A stretch of DNA of 64,000 nt from positions 434,001 through 498,000 of the forward strand of contig NZ_CP082249.1 of NCBI RefSeq assembly GCF_019879105.1, written 5' to 3'. The notes beneath the pieces were generated by a model, which saw only the letters and a list, made by a program, of their open reading frames with translations, made no database searches and was not told the origin of the DNA. Positions 44,142-53,160 of this stretch are shown here, in pieces. This DNA comes from Natrinema sp. SYSU A 869 (GTDB lineage: Archaea; Halobacteriota; Halobacteria; Halobacteriales; Natrialbaceae). The first letter of the stretch is position 1. The number at the start of each line of letters is the position of its first letter. The position numbers and the translations under genes were made by a program.

Positions 44142-44687
44142 TCAGTCCTTCCGCTTGACGACGTCGCCCAGCGTATAACTCCCCGTCGAGGAGCCGCCCG
44201 ACCACTCCGAGTCCTCGCCGGAACTCCCCTCCGCGCTCAGGCTGATCTCGAGGAAGTCCTCGAGTTTGGTCTGTACCTCGTCGCTCGGCAGCGTGTCACC
44301 GCGTTCGATCTTGCGGATCAGACTCGCCTTCTCGTTGAGTTCGTTCGCGAGATCGGACTGACTGAGCCCCGTGTCCTCGCGAGCCTTGCGGACGCGGTCG
44401 TCGTAATCAGTCGCGAGCTCGTCCATGTCGTCGAACATATCCGAGCGGCGTTGGCTCGAGCCACCCGAACTCGAGGAACTCGCGCTCGAGCCGCTCGACT
44501 GGCCACCCCCACTCGACGAGGACGAACTCGAACTGGTCGAATACTTCGTCGACCCACTCGAACTCGACGTGTCTTTGACTTCAGTGCCGAAGTCCGTGCA
44601 GTTCGAACACACGTCTAGCTTCGCGCCCTCGACTTTGATGGTGTTCGGGGACGACGTCTCGGCCCCACACATCTCGCACTGAACCAT
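44142..44687 (-). CDS. MBF1-type multiprotein bridging factor homologue
   Basis: A 181-residue transcription factor: an N-terminal zinc ribbon (MVQCEMCGAET...VCSNCTDF), a Ser/Gly-rich linker (about residues 42-82), and a Cro/C1-type helix-turn-helix (LSQSDLANELNEKASLIRKI, then ERGDTLPSDEVQTKLEDFL). This is the archaeal MBF1 layout. In eukaryotes MBF1 bridges activators and TBP; in archaea it associates with ribosomes and transcription. Start at ATG 44687; a GTG at 44696 adds three residues. Confidence 0.9.
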   Translation of the reverse strand: MVQCEMCGAETSSPNTIKVEGAKLDVCSNCTDFGTEVKDTSSSSGSTKYSTSSSSSSSSGGGQSSGSSASSSSSGGSSQRRSDMFDDMDELATDYDDRVRKAREDTGLSQSDLANELNEKASLIRKIERGDTLPSDEVQTKLEDFLEISLSAEGSSGEDSEWSGGSSTGSYTLGDVVKRKD

Positions 44688-44772
44688 GTCCGTCACTATA
44701 TCGCGGTAAGGGATAAAGTATGCGGCGCGATTCCGGTCCGCAGAAAAGCCTCATTACCGGGTCGAAACGGGC

Positions 44773-45387
44773 CTACTCGAGGGCAGCCCAGGAGTAGTAG
44801 AAGCGCTGGAGCGCCGTCAGGTGGCCGACGGCCGCGAGGAAGACGAGCAGCCAGCCGACCAGCGTGAACCCGGCGATCGGCGTGCCCGCCAGCGGATAAG
44901 CGAGGAAGCCGGCGATGCCGATGATCGCCAGCCGGTCTGCACGACCGACGAGTCCGCCGTAGACCCGATCGAGGCCGACGGCCTGGGCCTGGGTCCCCAG
45001 ATACGAGGTCATGACGACGCCCGTGACAGCAAGGAAGCCGAGCAGGTAGTCCTCGATACCTGCGGCCAGCCCCGCGATGACGACGATATCCGCGTACCGA
45101 TCAAGGACGTGGTCCAGTAGGTCACCGCCGGCTGAGGCGACCTCCTGTTCGCGTGCGAGCGCGCCATCAACGATATCCAGCCACCCGTTCAGGAAGACCA
45201 GTATTGCCGCCACGGCGTACCAGATCGGGTCCTCGAGTCCGCCAAGGGCGAACGCGCCCGCGGCCAGAATCGCCATCCCGAATGCGACGACGCTCACCCC
45301 GTTGGGCGTCATCCCGACGCGATCGAACCCTTTGACGAACGGATCGAGGAACCGCGAGACGTACGGCCGGAACTTGTCCAGCGTCAT
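44773..45387 (-). CDS. CDP-alcohol phosphatidyltransferase family membrane enzyme
   Basis: A 204-residue membrane enzyme with six helices. The family signature D-x2-D-G-x2-A-R-x8-G-x3-D-x3-D is present as WLDIVDGALAREQEV followed by GGDLLDHVLDRYAD. It transfers an alcohol phosphate (inositol, serine or glycerol phosphate) onto CDP-archaeol in polar-lipid synthesis; an archaetidylinositol-phosphate-type enzyme is plausible. It starts at ATG 45387, overlapping the kinase stop (ATGA), and is the last gene of the HisC-kinase-transferase operon. A longer frame upstream is antisense-like. Confidence 0.9.
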   Translation of the reverse strand: MTLDKFRPYVSRFLDPFVKGFDRVGMTPNGVSVVAFGMAILAAGAFALGGLEDPIWYAVAAILVFLNGWLDIVDGALAREQEVASAGGDLLDHVLDRYADIVVIAGLAAGIEDYLLGFLAVTGVVMTSYLGTQAQAVGLDRVYGGLVGRADRLAIIGIAGFLAYPLAGTPIAGFTLVGWLLVFLAAVGHLTALQRFYYSWAALE

Positions 45388-45937
45388 GTGAGATACCCCA
45401 TGAAGTCGACCTCGCCGGCGCTCGGGTCGCGCTCGCCCGCCGCGACTGCCGCGAGTTTGTCCGCGACGGTCTCCGGATCGCTGTCGGTCGTGTCGATCTC
45501 GTAAACCGACTCGAGGCCGTGTTCCTCGACTGCCTCCGACAGGATCACGTCCAGGGCCTCGCTCTCGGCGTTTTCGGCCGCTTTGCGACGGTCTCACCGC
45601 GCTCAAGTAGCCGCTCCTCGAGCGTTTCAGGGTGACACCGAAGGACGGCGACTCGATCCGCGTCGACGTGGTGGGCAAGATGCGATTCGATCATGACATC
45701 GTCGCGGCCCTCGAGCCACTCGTTCAGGGCCTCGAGATCCGCGATCTTGCTCTCGCGGTCGGCGTCGACCTCGGTGTAGAGTTCCTCGTCCTCGAGCACT
45801 CGGTTGAGGTGGATCACCTCAAGGTCGGGCGTCGATTCGCGGTCGGCGGCCGTCTTCGCAGCGGCCAGCCGGGACTCGAGCAGTTCCGTCGCGGTCGTCT
45901 TCCCGGTTCCGGGGGTGCCAGTGACGGCGACCCTCAT
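45384..45937 (-). pseudogene. Fap7/AK6-type adenylate kinase, frameshifted
   Basis: From ATG 45937 (MRVAVTGTPGTGKTTATELL) the P-loop GTPGTGKT and the NMP-binding part are intact, but the frame leaves the protein after LLERGETVAK. In the next frame the end continues (AAENAESEALDVIL to DFMGYLT) and stops at 45384, overlapping the next start. One base missing near 45575-45588 explains it; restored length is about 184 residues. AK6/Fap7 enzymes make ADP from AMP+ATP and assist small-subunit ribosome maturation. It overlaps HisC upstream and the CDP-alcohol transferase downstream. A sequence error is likely, since the gene is widely conserved. Confidence 0.82.
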
Positions 45938-47088
45938 GGATCAGCGACCTCCGCGTTCGGATCCTCGGCTTCCTCCGTTGATTCCGTCTCGAGACCGAGG
46001 TCCTCGAGCACGTCGTTGAGCGTCGCGACCGCTCGCTCGGTCTCTTCGTCGGTGCCACAGGTGATGCGGATACAGCCCGGAAGGCCGAAACTCGAGCAGT
46101 CGCGGACGATGACACCGCGCTCTTGCATCTCCTCACTAACGGCCGCGGCGTCGCCGACGTCCACGAGAGCGAAGTTCCCCTCGCTCTCCCAGACGTGAGC
46201 GTCGATGTGTGCGCTCATGTACGCGCGAGACTCGCGGGCCGTCTCCACGGTGCGCCGGACGTGTTCCTCGTCGTCGATGGCGGCGAGACCGGCTCGACAG
46301 GCGAGTTCGCTCGCCGCGAACGGCGTGTTCACGCGGGCGTAGGCGTCGCCCCACTCGTCGGGAACGACGGCATAGCCGAGGCGAACACCGGCCAGTCCGT
46401 AGGCCTTCGAGAACGTTCGAAGGACCGCAACGTCATCCCGCGCCTCGAATCCGTTGCAACCCTCGATCAGCGCGACGGCGCTGTCGCGATCGGCAAACTC
46501 GCCGTAGGCCTCGTCGACCACGAGCAGTGTCTCGTCGTCGGTTTTCTCGGCGAGGCGCTCGACTTCCTCGAGGGGAATCGTCGAACCGGTGGGGTTGTGC
46601 GGGCTCGTGAGGAAGAGCAGCCGGTCGCCGTCGTAGCTCTCGAGCACGGTCTCGGCGTCCTGGGTGAAGTCGTCGTCCTTCGAGAGTTCGTACTCGCGGA
46701 CGTCGCCGTGGTGATACCGGGAACTCATCCCGTAATAGGAGAAGCCGGGCGAGGGGACGAGGACGCTATCACCGGGTTCGATAACCGCCCGGTGGAGGTA
46801 ATCGATCGCCCCGTCACCGCCGTTTGCCAGCCATACTTGTTCATCGGTGACGTCCCAGCGGTCGGCGACGGCGCTCGTGAGATCCGCGTGAGCGGCCTTC
46901 GGATAGGAGCTCACGCTCGAGGCCGTCTCGCGGATGGCCACGGCGGCGGCCGGCGAGGGACCGTGTGGGTTCTCGTTCGAGGCGAGTTTGACGAACTCCG
47001 AGGGATCGCGCCCAAGTTCGCGGGCGACCTCCTCGATGCCTCGACCCGCCTCGTATGCGACGTGATCGGACAGGTCGCGCGGTTGCAT
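45934..47088 (-). CDS. hisC: Histidinol-phosphate aminotransferase
   Basis: A 384-residue PLP enzyme, fold type I, converting imidazole-acetol phosphate to histidinol phosphate. It opens with VKLASNENPHGPSPA (substrate-binding N-terminus). The PLP cofactor is held by LANGGDGAIDYLHRA, TSPHNPTGSTIP and VVDEAYGEFAD, with the Schiff-base Lys at about residue 228 in RTFSKAYGLAGVRLGY. The tail (about 20 residues) is Glu-rich. First gene of an ATGA-linked trio with the kinase and CDP-alcohol transferase. Start ATG 47088 (MQPRDLSDHVAYEAG). Confidence 0.94.
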   Translation of the reverse strand: MQPRDLSDHVAYEAGRGIEEVARELGRDPSEFVKLASNENPHGPSPAAAVAIRETASSVSSYPKAAHADLTSAVADRWDVTDEQVWLANGGDGAIDYLHRAVIEPGDSVLVPSPGFSYYGMSSRYHHGDVREYELSKDDDFTQDAETVLESYDGDRLLFLTSPHNPTGSTIPLEEVERLAEKTDDETLLVVDEAYGEFADRDSAVALIEGCNGFEARDDVAVLRTFSKAYGLAGVRLGYAVVPDEWGDAYARVNTPFAASELACRAGLAAIDDEEHVRRTVETARESRAYMSAHIDAHVWESEGNFALVDVGDAAAVSEEMQERGVIVRDCSSFGLPGCIRITCGTDEETERAVATLNDVLEDLGLETESTEEAEDPNAEVADP

Positions 47089-47476
47089 ACGAGGATTCAG
47101 TTCCCGGTGGCTCTTAAGGGTGCTTACATATGGTCAGTCGCTCATTGCTGACTGTCGCGGCGCGCGCTGTGGGGCGGCCAGCAAATAGCGAGCGGCGGAC
47201 CGAATTCGCCACGAGGGATGAGCAAGTGAATCGGCTGGAGAGGGCAGGCGATGCCTTGTTTCCGCGTGAGCAGAACGCTTGTCGTTGCTATCTTCAGACC
47301 GGGGTGCCGGAGAACTGTTCACATGTCCCTGCGATGCTATCGAATGTATCAAAATGTCATGGGGCATACTTCCGTCTATGTCGGTTCTGATGCCCGTTTT
47401 TGACCGGTCAAGAGGAGACCGATCCCAATCCCAGTTGGCATACTCGACGATCACTGGACTATTGAATTCGCGCCGA
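47089..47476. other. Intergenic stretch, no feature seen
   Basis: No gene is supported in these 388 bases; open frames run as antisense shadows or have mixed composition. GC falls toward 47330-47470. The hisC promoter probably lies at its left end and the rest is featureless. Confidence 0.35.
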
Positions 47477-48256
47477 TCAGTTATCTTTACAACCCCAACC
47501 GAACGCCGTCCAGCCACCATCGGCAGTAAGCACTTCTCCTGTGACGAAGTTGTCTTCCGAAGCGAGGAACTCGACACAGTTCGCGACTTCATCCGGTGTC
47601 CCAAACCGATCAAGCGGTGTCCGATCCCTGACATCCTGTGTATCGAATCCCGTCTCATCTTGAGCCTGTTCGACCATCTCTGTCATGATATATCCCGGTG
47701 CGAGCGCATTTACGTGGATATCGTGTTCTGCCCACTCAACGGCGAGACACCGAGTGAGATTGTTGACGCCTCCCTTTGTCGTATTGTACGGAGTTCGGTC
47801 TTGCTGTCCCATACTCCCCATCATGCTCGAAATATTGACGATCTCACCGCCGTCTCCCTGTTCGATCATCTGGGCTCCGGCCGCCTGTGCACAGAAGAAG
47901 ACTCCCGTCAAGTTCACATCAACGACCTGTTTCCAGTCCTCGGCTGTCAGCTCTTCTGCAGGACCGCGGATGTTAATACCCGCGTTGTTCACCATTACGT
48001 CGAGATGACCGAAACGGTCGACGGTTTCATCGATCAAATTTTCGACGGACGATTTGTCACTCACGTCGACTTCGATTGCATGAGTTGAGCCGTCGTTCTC
48101 TTCGAATTCTTCGACAACTTGTTCACAGTCATCGAGTGATCGCGAACAGATAACGACATTATCACCGTTTTCCGCGAATCGATTCGCAATACTCTTTCCC
48201 AAACCTCTCGTCGAACCTGTTACGATCACCGTTCGCGTATCCGGTCCACTAGCCAT
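47477..48256 (-). CDS. Short-chain dehydrogenase/reductase (FabG-like)
   Basis: A 259-residue SDR with the NAD(P) motif VTGSTRGLGKSIANRF, NNAG as VMVNNAGINIRG, the catalytic Ser in NISSMMGSMGQQ, and the Y-x3-K pair as PYNTTKGGVNNL. The end, VLTADGGWTAFGWG, is typical of SDRs. It reduces or oxidises a hydroxyl/keto substrate, possibly a sugar acid or 3-oxoacyl thioester; the exact substrate is unknown. GC use is slightly lower than its neighbours. Start ATG 48256. Single gene with long spacers either side. Confidence 0.92.
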   Translation of the reverse strand: MASGPDTRTVIVTGSTRGLGKSIANRFAENGDNVVICSRSLDDCEQVVEEFEENDGSTHAIEVDVSDKSSVENLIDETVDRFGHLDVMVNNAGINIRGPAEELTAEDWKQVVDVNLTGVFFCAQAAGAQMIEQGDGGEIVNISSMMGSMGQQDRTPYNTTKGGVNNLTRCLAVEWAEHDIHVNALAPGYIMTEMVEQAQDETGFDTQDVRDRTPLDRFGTPDEVANCVEFLASEDNFVTGEVLTADGGWTAFGWGCKDN

Positions 48257-48653
48257 AATATAATTAACAGCCCCTCCTAAACGCGCTTAGTTATTTTGAT
48301 CGTGGACAAACAGAGGCCACTCAGTTCATATACTTCAGTTATCACGTCTGTCACCCTCATTCATACGGCCGAATGTCATCCTCGGTCCAGAATCAGAACG
48401 TCGATACCAGCGGCAGAATCACGGGTCAAATGAGCGGACACGCTCGTCACAGCGGTGAATTCGGACTTGGCCACCGACAGCATCACGTCCGAAGAATAAC
48501 GCCTCAACACGGCCGGTTTCCCGTTCCAGCCGCCAGTTTCTGACGCACTCACTGCCGTTTTCTGATGCGCAGGTACCGTTCTATTCACCTTGTGAGACTA
48601 GTTCTATACCTCTCATCTTCAGCGGACAAGTCGAGCGACCAACAACCCGTCGT
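48257..48653. other. Intergenic stretch, no feature seen
   Basis: The 397 bases between the SDR and the DNA ligase hold only short low-quality frames. An AT-rich block at 48258-48300 probably includes the SDR promoter. Confidence 0.35.
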
Positions 48654-50423
48654 TCACTGGCCCTGTAGTCGTTCCAGACGCTCGAGCGAGTCCGCATCAT
48701 CCGGGGCCTTGTCGGATCGAACCCCCACGAAGCGCGGGAACCGCAGCGCGTACCCCGACGAGTAGGTCGGTGAGGACTGGATTTCCTCATAGCCGACCTC
48801 GAAGACGACCGCGGGCTCGAGTTCCACTTCCTGCCCCTCTTCAGCTGCGATGTGGGGCTCGAGCAGTTCCGTCAGCTCCGCGAGTTTCTCGTCGGTGATG
48901 CCGGTTGCGACCTTGCCGACGGTCTCGAGGTCGTCGCCCGCTCGTACAGAGAGTTCGAAGGTACCGAGGAAGGTCGCGCGTCGCCCCTCCCCCCACTCCG
49001 CACCAGTCACAACGCAATCCAGCGTCTCGACGTCCGGCTTCCGCTTGCGCCAATTTTTCCCCCGACGGCCCGGCGAGTACGTCGAATCGGGGTTCTTGAG
49101 CATGATCCCCTCGTGGCCGGCCTCGAGCGCGTCGGCGTCGATCGACTCGATCTCGTCAGGGTCGTCGGTCCGCCAGAGCAGTGAGAGCCCCTCGATGTCC
49201 GCATCGTCCGTCTCGTCGTCGGCGTCCGAATCAGCATCCACCAGCACCGACCGGAGCCGGTCGTGCCGAGCCGTCAGCGGTTCCTCGAGTAAGTCCTCAC
49301 CGTCAGCGTGCAGACAGTCGAAGAAGACCGGCCGCACTGAGACGTCCTCGCGGGCCTTCGCAACGTCGTGTTTCCGCCGGAACCGCTTGAGCACTTCCTG
49401 AAACGGCAGCGGGCTTCCGTCCTCGTCGATCGCGACGACCTCCCCGTCGAGGATCACGGGCTCCTCGAGGTGGGCCTCGGCGAATTCGACCACTTCCGGA
49501 AGAGCGTCGGTGACGTCCTCCATGTTCCGCGAGAAGACTCGCGTCTTCCCATCGTCGCCGGGATCGTAGTGTAACTGCACCCGAGCCCCGTCGTACTTCC
49601 ATTCGACGCCGGTCGCCTCCCACTCCTCAAGCGCGTCGGTCACCGTCCCGGCCTGGGCGAGCATCGCCTGAACGGGCCGCCCGACCTCGAGATCCATTGA
49701 ATCGAGCCCCTCGGCCCCCTCGTCCTGCGCGATCCGCGCGACCTGGCCGTAGTCGTTCGAGACCTGCAGCGCGAGCTCGACTCGATTCTCGGGTACGCCG
49801 AAGGCCTCGGCGATGGCATCCCGAACCGCTCCCTCACCGACGCCGATGCGCATCTCCGAGAGCACGATGCGTGCGAGATAGCGCGCTTCCTCGCTCGAGC
49901 AGCGGTTGAACAGCCCGAAGAGTAGATCGACCTTGCGATCCTGGCTGCCAGCGCCTTCGGCAGCGGCGAGGTCCTCGAGCGTCTCGTAGACCTCGCGAAC
50001 GGTGAGACCACCGCTATTATCGGCGCTAGAATCGTCAGCGCCACCGCCGGTAAACGCACCGAGCCCCTGCTGGCCGCCGAAATCATAGCTCGCCGCCACC
50101 TTGCCGATCTCACCGATCTCCGCCAACCGATCCTCAACGTCGTCGCTACTTACGTTCGTCCCCGCCGCGCGGGCGATCGCCTCGTAACACGCGCTCGGCC
50201 CGATATCGAGCGTCGTCGAGTCCCAGGCCGGAAACACCCGCCCCTGTGCGAAGCGGGCGACGATCTCGAGGGTCTGCAGTTCTACCACAGCGCCCGAGGA
50301 ACGACGTTCCTCGCCATCATCGCCCGCGTCCTCGAGTAGGTCCCGAACGTGAGCCACGATCTCGAGATCCGCGGGTTCGGCTTCGATCGTCCCGGCGCGG
50401 TCGGCGAACGTGGCGAACTCCAT
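48654..50423 (-). CDS. ATP-dependent DNA ligase
   Basis: A 589-residue archaeal replicative-type ligase. The N-terminal DNA-binding domain is residues 1-225, with a Gly/Asp/Ser-rich loop near 120-140. The nucleotidyltransferase motif I is EWKYDGARVQLH with the AMP-accepting Lys at about 276; motif III FFDCLHADG, motif IV HEGIMLKNPDSTY and motif V NWRKRKPDVETLD follow. The OB fold ends in YALRFPRFVGVRSDKA (motif VI). It seals nicks during replication and repair. The acidic insertion DADSDADDETDDADIEG is a halophilic addition. Start ATG 50423. Confidence 0.96.
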   Translation of the reverse strand: MEFATFADRAGTIEAEPADLEIVAHVRDLLEDAGDDGEERRSSGAVVELQTLEIVARFAQGRVFPAWDSTTLDIGPSACYEAIARAAGTNVSSDDVEDRLAEIGEIGKVAASYDFGGQQGLGAFTGGGADDSSADNSGGLTVREVYETLEDLAAAEGAGSQDRKVDLLFGLFNRCSSEEARYLARIVLSEMRIGVGEGAVRDAIAEAFGVPENRVELALQVSNDYGQVARIAQDEGAEGLDSMDLEVGRPVQAMLAQAGTVTDALEEWEATGVEWKYDGARVQLHYDPGDDGKTRVFSRNMEDVTDALPEVVEFAEAHLEEPVILDGEVVAIDEDGSPLPFQEVLKRFRRKHDVAKAREDVSVRPVFFDCLHADGEDLLEEPLTARHDRLRSVLVDADSDADDETDDADIEGLSLLWRTDDPDEIESIDADALEAGHEGIMLKNPDSTYSPGRRGKNWRKRKPDVETLDCVVTGAEWGEGRRATFLGTFELSVRAGDDLETVGKVATGITDEKLAELTELLEPHIAAEEGQEVELEPAVVFEVGYEEIQSSPTYSSGYALRFPRFVGVRSDKAPDDADSLERLERLQGQ

Positions 50424-50562
50424 CGGCGGAGTGTATCGCCGGGGAGAGTAAAACGGTTCTGAGTCGGGACTCTATCGCTTTGGATCCGACGAAATTGTAG
50501 TGGCCTACCACGGACAGTTGAGTGTCAACCCGAAACCGCCGAGCCGGCGGTAGGAAAGCCAG

Positions 50563-51477
50563 TCACCTGCTGAAGAGCGTGCCCTTGATCTGATCGTAGA
50601 GAGACGTCTCACTGGTCGGATCAACTAGTCCACTAAGTTTCGCTTCTGCAATCGGTAGTTCAGGCACGAAATCGTGACTGTAGCCGGGAATATCAGCGTC
50701 TTTGTCGTAGTACGTGGGATAGCAATCGAAGTGCTGATACTTACCGGTAAAGCGGTACTGGCCGGGGCCGAGGACTTTGTACTTTTCAGGCGGTTCCAGA
50801 CCCATCCCGACGTAGCAGTCTCGGATCTGACAGCGCAGGTTGTAGACGAGGTAATCACGGAAGGGTTCAGGTGCCACGAACGGTGCGGGCGAAACTTCCA
50901 CGCACGCGTCGGGGTTGCGGTCGGGCGTGTCACCGTGGCGAGCGGTCGTTCGCTCGCCTTTCGCGACATAATAAGTAATCAGGACGCCCGAGACGGCCTC
51001 GGTTTCGCCACTTTCGTCCAGATAGATCTCCTGTTTGTACAGGACCGCGTCTTCTGGGCCGATCTTGTCCGCGGGGAGATCGAACGGGCGAGAGATCGTG
51101 TCGGTATCCACGTTCGGATCGTCGCGATAGTGGCTCAAACTTTGGGCCAGCAAGTCTCCGAATAGCTCGTTGATTTCGCCGGTCGAGAGTGACATAAGGG
51201 CCTGGCGGACCTCCTCGAACCGATCTGGGTTCAGGTCCCACGAAGCGGTGTCGTACCCTGTTTCTTGGGTGACATAATATTTCGCATAGTGGCGGGCATT
51301 GGAGACCGCCTCATTTTGTTCCCTGGTTCTAGCCGAGGGATCATCGGGTATTTCGTCTACTAAGTGGTGGATGATTTCGCCCGTAATATTCAGACCAACC
51401 TCATGTTCTCGTCCTCCACTATCCGTTAATAACACTCCAATTCCTTCTTCGTCTTCTCCGAGAATGGTGGCGTTCAT
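50563..51477 (-). CDS. Unknown protein paired with the DUF4157 protein
   Basis: A 304-residue soluble protein (ATG 51477, MNATILGEDEEGIGVLLTDS). The N-terminal 50 residues look like a small beta domain (REHEVGLNITGEIIHHLVDE). The central part is helical (DRFEEVRQALMSLSTGEINE). The C-terminal 150 residues are rich in Tyr, Pro, Asp and Cys (DYLVYNLRCQIRDCYVGMGL; YQHFDCYPTYYDKDADIPGY). No catalytic motif is recognised. It begins three bases after the stop of the DUF4157 gene, so both are surely one operon; it could be a chaperone, loader or immunity-like partner for that protein, which is inference only. Confidence 0.75.
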   Translation of the reverse strand: MNATILGEDEEGIGVLLTDSGGREHEVGLNITGEIIHHLVDEIPDDPSARTREQNEAVSNARHYAKYYVTQETGYDTASWDLNPDRFEEVRQALMSLSTGEINELFGDLLAQSLSHYRDDPNVDTDTISRPFDLPADKIGPEDAVLYKQEIYLDESGETEAVSGVLITYYVAKGERTTARHGDTPDRNPDACVEVSPAPFVAPEPFRDYLVYNLRCQIRDCYVGMGLEPPEKYKVLGPGQYRFTGKYQHFDCYPTYYDKDADIPGYSHDFVPELPIAEAKLSGLVDPTSETSLYDQIKGTLFSR

Positions 51478-51480
51478 GTG

Positions 51481-52812
51481 TTATCTTAACCCGTTGAACC
51501 AGCCGCTCTTGTCTTGCTTTTCTTGCTCCGTGTCGAATTCCTGATCCGTGTTGAGGTCGAGTAAGTCTCGGAGACGCTTTTGTATTTCGTCAGCAGTGGT
51601 ATCACCGAATTTCTTCGCGAAGACGTAGCCGAGAGGCATTCCAGCGAGCCCGCCGGCGACAGCACCCGCCGGCCCAGCAAACGATCCCGCCATCGAACCG
51701 GCTTTCCAGCCTTTGGTCGCGCCTTTGACACCGCTGCCCATCGAGTCTTGCAACCGACTCGCGACCTCGAGATCGGCTGCCTCGAGATAGGCCGGTAGCT
51801 CGTCGACACTGTCAACGTGCTCGACCAGAGTAGCCAGTTGGTCACGTGTCAGCCTGTAGGTTTTGGTCGTGAGATCGTCGACTTTCTCCTCGACGAGCCC
51901 CGGTCCCTCACCCGTTGACAAGCGCTCGGCGTTCGATGGCCCCGAGTTCCAATCCTTCCGCTGGACGTGGATATCAGTTGTTGCCATCCGCTGAATCCCC
52001 AACTCCTCACCCTGTATCACGCGCTGGGCGGTTTCCTCTGCCTCTCGTTCTAACTGCGGATCCGGATCGATCTCGAGACCGAGATTCTCTTGGGGAAGCA
52101 TCGACACTGCGCCACCAGTCTGCTGGCGAACATGGGCTAACTCGTGAGCGAGAACGTGCTGGCCTTCTGGCGATTCTGGATCGTACTCGCCGGCATTGAA
52201 CGCGACGTGGCTCCCGACCGTAAACGCCCGCGCATTGATCTGCTGGCAGGCCCGGGCAGCCTTTGCCCCGGTATGAATGCGCACGTCACCAAGCGAATCA
52301 CCCATTCGATCTTCCATCGCGTGCTGAATCGACGTGTCCAGTGACCGGCCGGGCGAAGAAATGACATCTCGAACTGAGCCGGGAACTCGCGTTTCGCCTG
52401 CGGGGCCGGTGGCTCGTGTGGCTTTCGTACTCCGCTGCAGGGAGTTCGATGCGTGGCGTGCAGTGGCCGGCTGTTCGTCGACACGCGGATCCCTGGGTGA
52501 TCGCTCGACCGGCGGACTGGTCCGTTCTTTGATTCGCTGTAAACGTTTTGCGGCACCTAACCCGCCCAGGGATTTGATCCCGCTGCTCGAGGCCGAAGCG
52601 TCCGTTTGGTCCGTGATGCGCTCAAGCCGTTCGGCAGCACCCAGCCCGCCCAGTGACTTCGGCATGTCTGTCGAATTCGTCGACATCGTCTCGTCGCTCG
52701 TCTGCTGAACTGACTCCAGAGAGTCCAACGACTGCCGTCTCGAAAGCGAGGTCGATGACTCCGAGTCCGACTCCTCGGACGATCGCTGCGAACGCGAGGA
52801 ATATCGTCCCAT
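51481..52812 (-). CDS. DUF4157 (eCIS-core) domain protein with glycine-zipper C-terminus
   Basis: A 443-residue protein. The first 110 residues are Ser-rich and carry two near-copies of a motif, SLGGLGAAERLERI and SLGGLGAAKRLQRI. The DUF4157 domain follows (PGRSLDTSIQHAMEDRMGDS; VRIHTGAKAARACQQINARA; EGQHVLAHELAHVRQQ with HExxH). The C-terminal 100 residues contain a Gly/Ala-rich hydrophobic stretch (GSFAGPAGAVAGGLAGMPLG), like a membrane-active or pore-forming segment. DUF4157 proteins are linked to extracellular contractile injection systems as loaded effectors or carriers. No sheath, tube or baseplate gene lies in the window. Start ATG 52812 (MGRYSSRSQRSSE); a GTG at 52827 is possible. Confidence 0.85.
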   Translation of the reverse strand: MGRYSSRSQRSSEESDSESSTSLSRRQSLDSLESVQQTSDETMSTNSTDMPKSLGGLGAAERLERITDQTDASASSSGIKSLGGLGAAKRLQRIKERTSPPVERSPRDPRVDEQPATARHASNSLQRSTKATRATGPAGETRVPGSVRDVISSPGRSLDTSIQHAMEDRMGDSLGDVRIHTGAKAARACQQINARAFTVGSHVAFNAGEYDPESPEGQHVLAHELAHVRQQTGGAVSMLPQENLGLEIDPDPQLEREAEETAQRVIQGEELGIQRMATTDIHVQRKDWNSGPSNAERLSTGEGPGLVEEKVDDLTTKTYRLTRDQLATLVEHVDSVDELPAYLEAADLEVASRLQDSMGSGVKGATKGWKAGSMAGSFAGPAGAVAGGLAGMPLGYVFAKKFGDTTADEIQKRLRDLLDLNTDQEFDTEQEKQDKSGWFNGLR

Positions 52813-53160
52813 CGCTGTGATACTCACATCTCTTTGTTCTTCATTAATAGCAGTTACTATTAAAAGACACCCAGGTTGGTTTGAATTCGATGTGTTGACC
52901 CGTTCGCCAGCTGAATATTATACAAAACCACATGCGCCTACTTGGTGGACGACCTCAAGCAAATCTGACCTACCTCGTGTCAGCTGAGCCGATCGCAAAG
53001 CGAACCTCGGCGAGACGGAAATCAGACGCGATTGCCGAACTTGATCATGTGGCCCTATGGCACATATGTGTCCGTCGGATGCGTCCCCGCGCCGCTATTT
53101 AAATAAGTGCAAGGAGATGAGAGACGTGCTTTAAAGACAGTTGATGACTCACTCGGAGGT
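52813..53160. other. Divergent promoter region
   Basis: This 348-base spacer separates the DUF4157 operon from the ligase-like gene. AT-rich blocks at 52843-52865 (TTAATAGCAGTTACTATTAA, itself an inverted repeat) and 53094-53104 (CTATTTAAATA) look like promoter sequence for the two directions. No gene is seen. Confidence 0.4.
53130..53137 (+). promoter_or_regulatory. TATA-like element for the GCS2-like gene
   Basis: TTTAAAGA (with TTTAAA at its core) is centred about 28 bases before the ATG at 53161, which supports that start and not the GTG at 53107. Confidence 0.4.

Noticed and set aside
50563..52812. A complete eCIS gene cluster
   Set aside because: No sheath, tube, spike, baseplate or AAA gene lies within the window on either side.
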